A program made the position numbers and the translations under genes. Source: Actinomycetes bacterium (GTDB lineage: Bacteria > Actinomycetota > Actinomycetes > Propionibacteriales > Nocardioidaceae). From it: a DNA stretch of 7,884 nucleotides. The stretch lies in assembly GCA_029779385.1 (NCBI GenBank), contig JAKPAQ010000131.1, positions 1 through 7,884 on the forward strand, read 5' to 3'. The first letter of the stretch is position 1; every line of letters starts with the position of its first letter. The notes beneath the pieces were generated by a model that did not search any database, had not been told where the DNA came from, and saw only the letters and a program-made list of their open reading frames with translations. Shown one piece after another: positions 1 through 5,431 of the stretch.

Positions 1-182
1 CCGTCACCAGCCGGCTCGAGTTCGCCGGCCTCAAGGGCCTCGGCGATAAGTCGTGCATCGTCGCTTGCGTTCACGACCTCAATGCGTGCGGGTTGGGTCA
101 CCCCCGCCCAGTGCGTGACGAACTCACGGACGTGCGGATTGTTGAATCCCGCGTCATCCAAAGCCTTATCAACGTCGACCAT
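1..182 (-). CDS. pckG: GTP-dependent phosphoenolpyruvate carboxykinase, N-terminal part (runs off left edge)
   Basis: An open frame starts at ATG (182-180) and is still open at base 1, giving the first 60 residues only. It contains NPHVREFV, then TQPARIEVV, then a short acidic stretch ASDDARL and EAGEL. This order matches the N-terminal domain of GTP-type PEP carboxykinases, where animal and bacterial members read roughly VREF...A...QP..I...dGSeee...L...G.L. The family converts oxaloacetate plus GTP to phosphoenolpyruvate, GDP and CO2 in the cytoplasm, at the entry to gluconeogenesis. The start is supported by GAGG seven bases upstream, with AGGAG further up. None of the catalytic loops (kinase P-loop, Cys-containing R-loop) lies in the visible part, so the call rests on this N-terminal pattern alone. 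It follows the ABC permease gene on the same strand but has its own 173-base leader, so it is probably transcribed separately. Confidence 0.7.
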   Translation of the reverse strand, partial: MVDVDKALDDAGFNNPHVREFVTHWAGVTQPARIEVVNASDDARLIAEALEAGELEPAGD

Positions 183-189
183 CGGTCAG

Positions 190-225
190 CCTCGTCCTCT
201 CCTGATCGCCCCGGCGGGGTCGATC
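190..225 (-). promoter_or_regulatory. Leader hairpin and ribosome-binding region of pckG
   Basis: On the minus strand the pckG leader has an inverted repeat, GATCG-A-CCCC-GCC-GGGGCGATC (225 down to 204), forming a 9-bp stem with one unpaired base and a 3-base loop. It directly abuts AGGAG (202-198), and GAGG (193-190) lies 7 bases before the ATG. A stem this close to the Shine-Dalgarno could affect ribosome access, but no alternative pairing that would make it a switch is evident. The hairpin and the binding sites are seen; a regulatory role is inferred. Confidence 0.4.
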
Positions 226-290
226 TCCCAAATTTGGATTCTTCCGCAATGTTCATCTGGGCGTAACACGCCGAGAACAACACCGGGAGA

Positions 291-310
291 TTACCGCGAC
301 TTTACCGCGA
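291..310. repeat. 9-base direct repeat TTACCGCGA, 11-base period
   Basis: TTACCGCGA occurs at 291-299 and again at 302-310, separated by two bases. The 11-base period is about one helical turn, so both copies face the same side of the DNA. This fits binding of a regulator as two adjacent subunits upstream of pckG. No known regulator was recognised from the motif. Confidence 0.45.
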
Positions 311-318
311 TACCGAGA

Positions 319-341
319 CCACTGGCCGCGTGGCCCTGTGG
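319..341 (-). terminator. Possible terminator hairpin after the ABC permease
   Basis: Fifteen bases past the permease stop, CCAC (319-322) pairs with GTGG (338-341) and GGCC (324-327) with GGCC (332-335), around a 4-base loop with one mismatch and a bulged base. There is no T-run after it on the minus strand. It could be a weak or Rho-assisted stop between the permease operon and pckG, or just a stable GC-rich stem. Confidence 0.3.
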
Positions 342-355
342 AATGGGACACACAG

Positions 356-1144
356 TCACAAACGCGTGACGATTCGGTCCCGATCGAAGCGTCGAACGGC
401 GAACCAAAAGACTGCAAAATCGGCCACAATCAGCACGATCCCGACCACCAAAACCATCGACGCATCAAAAACTGCCATCCCGGCAACTTGGGACATAATC
501 AGCAGAATCACCGGCAGAACTAGCAGACCGGCGACAGCTTGAGCTCCCTGCAACGTCGACGCGCGATGCGAGATCAGCACGATGCAACCGATCGCGAAGA
601 AGGCCGCCAGCGGAGCGATCAGGCCAACGAGCGTCAACCACATCGGGTTCGGGAAAATCCAACCGTCCCGCCAAGGTGTGGCGAGGGCCGAGACGACGCC
701 GGTGTAAATAAGTGCCGAAAGCCAAGTGACGAACACCGCTGGGATCCACGTGGCGAGGATTTTGGAAACCACAAGTTCACTGTCTGTTAGCGGAGTGAAC
801 AGCAGTCCCTCGAGGGTGTCTCGCTCCTTCTCCCCCACGAACGATGCGGTGGCCAACACGGTCGCGACCACCATCGGAATCATCAGGAAGATAGGCGCCA
901 TCACATATTCGATCATTGCCCGAGCCGGATCGCCCGCGACTTCTGGCGGCATCGTCGCTAGCCAAGCGTCGGTGAAGCCGATGCTCGCCAACACGTCGGG
1001 TTGGGCGGCCCCGGCGATCAGGGTTGCTGGCAGCAGCAGCGCGAACACGACCGGCAACATGATCACCGGCACGAGCGTCTGTTTCGTGCGTGAAAGTTCG
1101 CGCCAGTCTTTTCGAACTACCGCCCACATGCGGGTCGCGTTCAC
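356..1144 (-). CDS. ABC-2 type transporter permease subunit
   Basis: This 262-residue integral membrane protein is the channel half of an ABC exporter. Hydrophobic segments are seen at about residues 24-46, 79-101, 128-152, 167-191, 200-225 and 229-250, giving six predicted helices. After the second comes the hallmark cytoplasmic motif VGEKERDTLEGLLFTPL (about 103-119), typical of the ABC-2/NatB-like permease family. The short loop after it (ELVVSKILA) leads into helix 3. The start is GTG, and its first bases overlap the ATPase stop codon as GTGA, a sign of coupled translation and an obligate ATPase-permease pair. The N-terminal RKDWRELSRTKQ segment resembles the amphipathic lead-in helix of the family. 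The cargo cannot be told from sequence: NatAB-like pumps export Na+, while other members export drugs, lipids or peptides. A large extracellular loop (about 47-77) is present. Confidence 0.88.
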   Translation of the reverse strand: MNATRMWAVVRKDWRELSRTKQTLVPVIMLPVVFALLLPATLIAGAAQPDVLASIGFTDAWLATMPPEVAGDPARAMIEYVMAPIFLMIPMVVATVLATASFVGEKERDTLEGLLFTPLTDSELVVSKILATWIPAVFVTWLSALIYTGVVSALATPWRDGWIFPNPMWLTLVGLIAPLAAFFAIGCIVLISHRASTLQGAQAVAGLLVLPVILLIMSQVAGMAVFDASMVLVVGIVLIVADFAVFWFAVRRFDRDRIVTRL

Positions 1145-1998
1145 GATTCCTCCCGCTCGGGCAGCAGCCGAAAATACAACTCGTGCAGTGACGGCTTCTC
1201 GGTCGTGACTTGAGCGGCCACGCCGCGATGCTCCAAGTCGGCGACGATCCTTTCGGCAACGTCCAGGTCCGAAACGCGAATCGTGTATTCGGGGTTCGGC
1301 CAGTTCTGTTTGAGCAGGTCGCCAACTTGACCGGCGGCGACCATCTGACCGTTCACCAGGACGACCACGTCGTCACAGATCCGTTCTAGTCCGTGTAGTT
1401 GGTGCGTACACAGCACGATCGTGGTGCCGAATTCGCTTCGCAGTTCTACTAGGTGGTTGACAAGGTCTTCGCTGGCTTCAGGGTCGAGGCCTGCGGTCGG
1501 CTCGTCCAGGAACAGCAGCTCGGGCTCGTTTAGCAGTGCCCTAGCGATTTTCGCCTTTTGGCGAAGCCCCTTACTCAACGAGCCGACTGTCGATTTGCGT
1601 CGCTGGGTGAGACCAACGATTTCGAGCACTTGATCAATTCGACTAGCCGTCTTTGCTTTGCTCAGTCCGTGAAGCTCGCCCCACGTTTGCAGGTTCTCGG
1701 CCACGGTTAGCCGGTGGTAGAGGTTCGCTTCAGTTTGCACACCGATCCGGGTGCGAAGCCTTGGCGCGGACTTTGGGGTGACCGGTTCGGAGAACAACTC
1801 GACGGAGCCGCTCGTTGGCCGTAGCAGTCCGGTGACTAGGCGCACGGTCGTCGATTTTCCCGAGCCGTTCGGCCCGAGCACCCCGAGCACTCGCCCGCGA
1901 TGGGCCTCAAACGTCAGGTCTTGGACGGCCAGTCTGTCGCCGAATTTCCTGGTCAGTCCGTCGGCACGCAGCAGCGGATTTGTCACCTTTTCAGACAT
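1141..1998 (-). CDS. ABC transporter ATP-binding subunit
   Basis: This 285-residue cytoplasmic ATPase powers the adjacent permease. Motifs in order: Walker A GPNGSGKST (42-50), Q-loop glutamine at 88 (GVQTEANLYHRLT), signature LSKGLRQK (141-148, in place of LSGGQ), Walker B LLFLDEPTAGLD (161-172) with the catalytic Glu, and the switch His199 (CTHQL). All hydrolysis residues are intact. The altered signature is of a kind seen in NatA-like and other ABC-2 exporter ATPases. After about residue 225 a C-terminal extension (PEYTIRVSDLDVAERIV...LHELYFRLL) looks like the small regulatory domain common to drug and Na+ exporter ATPases. The ATG at 1998 lies inside the last codons of the aldo/keto reductase gene (8-base overlap) with no strong Shine-Dalgarno, so translation is probably coupled to it. 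The exporter's substrate is unknown. Confidence 0.93.
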   Translation of the reverse strand: MSEKVTNPLLRADGLTRKFGDRLAVQDLTFEAHRGRVLGVLGPNGSGKSTTVRLVTGLLRPTSGSVELFSEPVTPKSAPRLRTRIGVQTEANLYHRLTVAENLQTWGELHGLSKAKTASRIDQVLEIVGLTQRRKSTVGSLSKGLRQKAKIARALLNEPELLFLDEPTAGLDPEASEDLVNHLVELRSEFGTTIVLCTHQLHGLERICDDVVVLVNGQMVAAGQVGDLLKQNWPNPEYTIRVSDLDVAERIVADLEHRGVAAQVTTEKPSLHELYFRLLPEREES

Positions 1999-2794
1999 CC
2001 CGATGAGTTAGCGGGTCGCCGCCGAACACGCGGCCGTCTTCGCGCGCGAGCGCGGTCAACCGTTCCACGGACGCCGCATCCAGCGCAATATCAATCGCGG
2101 CGAGGTTTTGGGCTTGGCGGTCAGGACTTGACGCTTTCGGCAACGGGACGGTGCCAACGGCCGCATGCCAAGCGAGCACGGTCTCGGCGGCAGTGATGCC
2201 GTGATCGTTGGCGACCTCGGCAACTACCGGATTCTCGAGCAGGTCGCTGCCGCGCCCGAGCGGACTCCACGCCTCAGTGATGATGCCGAGTTCGCGGTGG
2301 CGGGCGAGGATTTCGGTCTGTGGGAAGTATGGGTGGACTTCAATTTGGTTCAGGTACGGCAGCACGCCAGTTTCTGCGTGTAGTCGATCGAGGTGGTCGG
2401 GGTTGAAGTTGCAGACCCCGATTTCTCGAATCAGGCCACGTTCGCGGCAGTCGATTAGCGCCTGCCACGCCTCCACATAGAGGTCGACGGTCGGGTTGGG
2501 CCAGTGGATCAGGTGCAGGTCCAGGTAGTCGAGACCAGAACGCAGCACGCTCTCTTCGGTGGCGGCGACGGCGAGGTCATAGCGCTGGTAGCGGCCAGTG
2601 AGCTTGGACGTGAAAATCAGGTCTTCGCGCGGTACTGAACTTTTGCGCACGGCGGCGCCGACCGCGCCCTCGTTCCCGTACGACCAGGCCGAGTCGATTA
2701 GCCGGTAGCCCACGTCGATCGCTTCGGTCACCGCCTCGGTGCCGGCGAATCCGATCAGGTTGTAGGTGCCAAAACCGATTCTTGGGAAGTCCAC
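1991..2794 (-). CDS. Aldo/keto reductase (NADPH-dependent, AKR superfamily)
   Basis: This 267-residue protein is a single (beta/alpha)8-barrel oxidoreductase that reduces aldehydes or ketones with NADPH. The full catalytic tetrad is visible: Asp34 (RLIDSAWSYGNE), Tyr39, Lys64 (FTSKL) and His97 (LIHWP). Other family landmarks are IGVCNF (about 125-130), NQIEVHPYFPQ (149-159), the SPLGRG loop (177-182) and the cofactor phosphate-binding segment PLPKASSPDRQAQNL (217-231). The length is normal for a bacterial AKR5-like enzyme such as 2,5-diketogluconate reductase. The physiological substrate is not evident. The start is GTG at 2794 with no upstream Shine-Dalgarno; a -10-like TAACCT lies 6 bases before it, so the message may be leaderless. 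It heads an operon with the ABC exporter, with which it overlaps by 8 bases. Any functional link between the reductase and the exporter is only suggested by that layout. Confidence 0.92.
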   Translation of the reverse strand: MDFPRIGFGTYNLIGFAGTEAVTEAIDVGYRLIDSAWSYGNEGAVGAAVRKSSVPREDLIFTSKLTGRYQRYDLAVAATEESVLRSGLDYLDLHLIHWPNPTVDLYVEAWQALIDCRERGLIREIGVCNFNPDHLDRLHAETGVLPYLNQIEVHPYFPQTEILARHRELGIITEAWSPLGRGSDLLENPVVAEVANDHGITAAETVLAWHAAVGTVPLPKASSPDRQAQNLAAIDIALDAASVERLTALAREDGRVFGGDPLTHRDV

Positions 2795-2800
2795 CGAATC

Positions 2801-2806
2801 AGGTTA
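2801..2806 (-). promoter_or_regulatory. Putative -10 element for a leaderless aldo/keto reductase message
   Basis: TAACCT on the minus strand fits the TANNNT pattern of actinobacterial -10 boxes. It ends 6 bases before the GTG start codon, the spacing at which transcription would begin on the start codon itself. The lack of a Shine-Dalgarno agrees with this. No convincing -35 box was found. Confidence 0.4.
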
Positions 2807-2934
2807 GTTGCACAGACGGACCAGTGCAGACGATCCTTCCGGATCAATTTCAGATACCGACGGAATCCGCCCGTTTTCGCCACATCTGAGCGCTGGAGAG
2901 TCCAAGATGGCCAGAGAGCGAATTGGGAGTAAAC

Positions 2935-3642
2935 GTGACGAACAAAGTTGCCGTCGTACTGAATGGTTCTTCTGACGCGGGTCTTGCCGCGGCACGAATT
3001 CTGGGTCGTGACCAGCATGTGATGCTCAGCGATCCGAATCCAGATCACCTACACCGCGCCTTGGACGACCTGGATTCCCGAGGGATTTCAGCCGAATCGG
3101 TGGTCGCTGACGTAACCGACCGACGTTCGATCGAGATTTTGATGATGACTGCGCGCACGGCCGGCACGGTCGGCACGGTCGTGCAGCCGTTGGGCCACTC
3201 CCCTCGCGCGAATTCGGTTGGCTTGTTGAACGTGTCGCGCGCCACCTTGGCGGTCGCGAGCGAGGGCACGACTCTCATTCAGGCGGCCTCGGGTCAGCCG
3301 AAACGTCGTAGCATCCCTGCGGTCAGCAAGCGAGCCATGAGTTTGGCCGCTACCGACCCGGAATCGTTCATGACTTGGCTTGGCCGCGTTTCGGCTCTGC
3401 TGCCGGCGCGCATCGGTGTTGACGACTTGTGTTCACAGTTCGCTTTGTGGCATCACGTTGGTGTTGAGGGCCAGTTCAATGCCCGTGGCGCGAGTCTGGT
3501 GACGACGTTCGCTGACCGGGTGCAGATTTCTTCTGGCGTCGGTTGCGCGACCGGCGGCCTGATCGAACTTCTCGCCGGGTTCGCCGACACCCGCAACGAT
3601 TCCCCGGTTGCTGCTCGTCGCGGGAGCGTCGGCGTAGCCTGA
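2935..3642 (+). CDS. Degenerate short-chain dehydrogenase/reductase-like protein
   Basis: This 235-residue protein has a recognisable Rossmann-fold N-terminus: strand KVAVVLNG, a loop GSSDAGLA (11-18) where active SDRs carry TGxxxGxG, an acidic turn SDPNPDHL (32-39) and ADVTD (58-62). The usual NNAG motif is replaced by VQPLGHSP (83-90). Where YxxxK is expected it reads PAVSK (128-132), with Pro instead of the catalytic Tyr. It is therefore probably not a classical dehydrogenase; a nucleotide-binding, structural or altered-chemistry role is possible. The start chosen is GTG at 2935, because GGGAG (2925-2929) sits five bases ahead; a TTG at 2923 would remove that site. The stop lies three bases before cobQ, so the two are probably cotranscribed, but no role in cobalamin synthesis is established. 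The protein family was not recognised more closely. Confidence 0.75.
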   Translation: MTNKVAVVLNGSSDAGLAAARILGRDQHVMLSDPNPDHLHRALDDLDSRGISAESVVADVTDRRSIEILMMTARTAGTVGTVVQPLGHSPRANSVGLLNVSRATLAVASEGTTLIQAASGQPKRRSIPAVSKRAMSLAATDPESFMTWLGRVSALLPARIGVDDLCSQFALWHHVGVEGQFNARGASLVTTFADRVQISSGVGCATGGLIELLAGFADTRNDSPVAARRGSVGVA

Positions 3643-3645
3643 GGC

Positions 3646-5184
3646 GTGCGCGGAACCTTACTTGTTGCTGGCACCACCTCTGATGCCGGCAAGAGTGTGG
3701 TCACTACGGCCATTTGTCGTTCGTTAGCTAGGCGTGGTGTTTCGGTAGCGCCGTTCAAGGCGCAGAACATGTCGAACAATTCGATGGTTGTTGCTGGCTT
3801 GGACGGTTCGGGCGCCGAGATCGGCCGCGCGCAGTGGATCCAGGCGGTTGCCGCGAAGGCCACACCTGAGGTGGCGATGAATCCGGTGTTGTTGAAGCCG
3901 GGCAGCGATTTACGTAGTCATGTGGTATTCAACGGCCAACCTGCTGGCGTGTTGGGGGCGAACGAGTTCGCGGTGTCGCGCACGGGTTTGCAGGCGGCGG
4001 CGTTTGCCGCGTTCGACGATCTGCGAAGCCGGTTCGACGTGGTGGTCGCCGAAGGTGCGGGCAGCCCGGCCGAAATCAATTTGCGGGCCGGCGATTTCGT
4101 GAACATGGGTTTGGCGCAGCACGGCAAGTTGCCGGTGATTGTCGTTGGCGACATCGACCGCGGGGGCGTTTATGCGGCGTTTCACGGCACGCTCGCCCTA
4201 CTTGACGCGGCCGACCAGTCGCTGGTCGCCGGGTTCGTCATCAACAAGTTCCGCGGGGACCAGTCACTGTTGACGCCGGCGAACGACCAACTCAGCCGAC
4301 TCACGGGCCGGCCAATTCTTGGTGTGCTGCCGTTCGAACCGAACTTGTGGCTTGACTCTGAGGACGCCCTCGACGCTGGCGTGCGCGGTTCGACGGCGGT
4401 CAACCCGTTGCGGGTCGCGGTGGTGCGACTCCCCCGCATCAGCAACTTCACCGACGTGGACGCTCTGGGCTTGGAACCGGACGTGGACGTGCGGTTCGCC
4501 AGCGACCGTCGCGACGTGTTGGACGCGGACCTGATCGTGCTGCCGGGCACTCGGTCGACGTTCGCGGACTTGGCGTGGCTGCGTGACCGCGGCCTAGACA
4601 CCGCGATCGCCGAGCACGCGGCGGCCGGCTTGCCGGTTTTGGGCATTTGCGGCGGCATGCAAATGTTGGGCCGTTCGATCGTCGATCCGGCTGGGATCGA
4701 GGGCACCTCTGGCACTTCGGTTGCCGGGTTGGGGCTCATCAACGCAGACACCGAGTTCAGCGAGCACAAGACGCTGCGGTTGCCGACGGGTTCGAGTTTG
4801 GGTGCGCAGGTGACCGGTTACGTAATCCATCACGGTGTCGTCTCGACGGGCGTCGGCGACGAGTTCGCTGGCGGCATCCGCAACGGCAACGTGTTCGCCA
4901 CGATGTGGCACGGTTCGCTCGAAGCCGACGACTTCCGGGCCGCGTTCCTAGCCGAAGTCGCCGCCGCAGTCGGCCGAACCCGCGAACCGTCCGGCGTGTG
5001 CTTCGCGGACGCCCGCGAGTCCCGCCTCGAATCACTCGCCGACCTAGTCGACGAACACCTCGACATGGCCGCGATCGACAGCCTCATCGCCGGTGGCGCT
5101 CCGCGGGGGTTGCCGGTGGTGCTGGGTGGGTTGGGATCGGCACTATCTGGCGGGGCTGACCGGGACGACAAACGATCTACTTAG
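3646..5184 (+). CDS. cobQ: Cobyric acid synthase (adenosylcobyrate a,c-diamide amidotransferase)
   Basis: This complete 512-residue enzyme of the cobalamin pathway uses glutamine and ATP to amidate side chains b, d, e and g of adenosylcobyrinic acid a,c-diamide, giving cobyric acid. The N-terminal dethiobiotin-synthetase-like ATPase domain has the P-loop GTTSDAGKS (9-17), the CobQ hallmark FKAQNMSNNS (37-46), and VAEGAGSPAEINL (134-146), VGDIDRGGV (167-175) and VINKFRGD (198-205). The C-terminal glutaminase domain has the nucleophile Cys335 in LGICGGMQMLG, the family motif GYVIHHG (391-397, usually GYEIHxG), and His422 in MWHGSLEADDFR. Length and order are those of a full CobQ. It starts at GTG 3646, three bases after the upstream gene's stop; GAGG overlaps that stop but is too close to be an ideal ribosome site. 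No other cob/cbi genes appear in the window. A tail of roughly 30 Gly-rich residues after DSLIAG is probably not conserved. Confidence 0.96.
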   Translation: MRGTLLVAGTTSDAGKSVVTTAICRSLARRGVSVAPFKAQNMSNNSMVVAGLDGSGAEIGRAQWIQAVAAKATPEVAMNPVLLKPGSDLRSHVVFNGQPAGVLGANEFAVSRTGLQAAAFAAFDDLRSRFDVVVAEGAGSPAEINLRAGDFVNMGLAQHGKLPVIVVGDIDRGGVYAAFHGTLALLDAADQSLVAGFVINKFRGDQSLLTPANDQLSRLTGRPILGVLPFEPNLWLDSEDALDAGVRGSTAVNPLRVAVVRLPRISNFTDVDALGLEPDVDVRFASDRRDVLDADLIVLPGTRSTFADLAWLRDRGLDTAIAEHAAAGLPVLGICGGMQMLGRSIVDPAGIEGTSGTSVAGLGLINADTEFSEHKTLRLPTGSSLGAQVTGYVIHHGVVSTGVGDEFAGGIRNGNVFATMWHGSLEADDFRAAFLAEVAAAVGRTREPSGVCFADARESRLESLADLVDEHLDMAAIDSLIAGGAPRGLPVVLGGLGSALSGGADRDDKRST

Positions 5185-5238
5185 TTAGCGAAGGTCGGCA
5201 CGTTGACGTTCCTGCGTCGACTCGCGAGACCGGGCATC

Positions 5239-5266
5239 CTGATGCCAATTCGAGGTTTCTTACATT
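5239..5266 (+). promoter_or_regulatory. Tentative promoter for the tracrRNA
   Basis: CTGATG (5239-5244) and TACATT (5261-5266) are 16 bases apart and weakly resemble -35 and -10 boxes. Transcription would begin near 5273, just ahead of the anti-repeat. The match is imperfect (about half of the -35 and four of six -10 positions). A better -35 (TTGACG, 5203-5208) has no matching -10. Confidence 0.28.
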
Positions 5267-5272
5267 TGTTCG

Positions 5273-5383
5273 ACCAACATGTCGTAGGCTTGAACCGAAC
5301 TGATTCCCAGTAAGGCTCGCCTCGTTTGCGAGTCGGAATGCTCCACGAAACGTCCCAACTTCGGTTGGGCGTTTCGTCTTTTT
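5273..5383 (+). ncRNA. Type II-C CRISPR tracrRNA (putative)
   Basis: This untranslated segment between cobQ and cas9 has the layout of an actinobacterial tracrRNA. An anti-repeat (about 5280-5311, ending GATTCCCAGT) would pair with crRNA repeats. It is followed by AA and a hairpin GGCTCGC/GCGAGTC (5314-5320 with 5328-5334, one G-U pair, loop CTCGTTT). A linker GGAATGCTCCA comes next, then a long terminator hairpin and a T-run. The 5' end is approximate, placed from a weak -10; the 3' end is set by the T-run. From memory, C. diphtheriae tracrRNA shares the CAGTAAG start, the CTCGTTT loop and a TGCTCC linker, which supports the assignment. The RNA would pair with pre-crRNA, allow RNase III processing, and be held by Cas9. 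No array lies in the window to confirm the pairing. On the opposite strand the hairpin has no T-run, so the plus orientation is favoured. Confidence 0.82.
5346..5383 (+). terminator. Rho-independent terminator of the tracrRNA, with UUCG tetraloop
   Basis: CGAAACG (5346-5352) pairs with CGTTTCG (5370-5376) and CCCAAC (5354-5359) with GTTGGG (5364-5369), with only T5353 bulged. The loop is TTCG closed by C-G, the very stable cUUCGg tetraloop. TCTTTTT follows directly (5377-5383). It serves as the last tracrRNA stem and should also stop read-through from cobQ, so cas9 needs its own promoter after 5383. Confidence 0.9.
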
Positions 5384-5431
5384 ACCCCCGATCTGTAAAA
5401 AGTGTCCCCCTGAACTGGCACGATTCGGTAC

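Noticed and set aside
777..1325. Minus-strand open frame across the ATPase-permease junction
   Set aside because: Out of frame with both genes, whose GTGA overlap and intact motifs explain the region.
2832..2845. Small inverted repeat GATCC-TTCC-GGATC in the divergent promoter region
   Set aside because: A 5-bp stem with no T-run and no recognised operator pattern; could be a regulator site but is too short to call.
3162..3179. Tandem 9-base repeat (GGCACGGTC twice) in the SDR-like gene
   Set aside because: Encodes GTV-GTV within a continuous frame; two copies in GC-rich coding DNA are unremarkable.
4182..4769. Minus-strand open frame (195 codons) inside cobQ
   Set aside because: Fully antisense to cobQ; Ser/Arg/Pro-rich without motifs.
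5221..5228. Palindrome CTCGCGAG after cobQ
   Set aside because: An 8-base palindrome of C and G-rich bases is expected by chance here; no repeat of it in a regulatory position.
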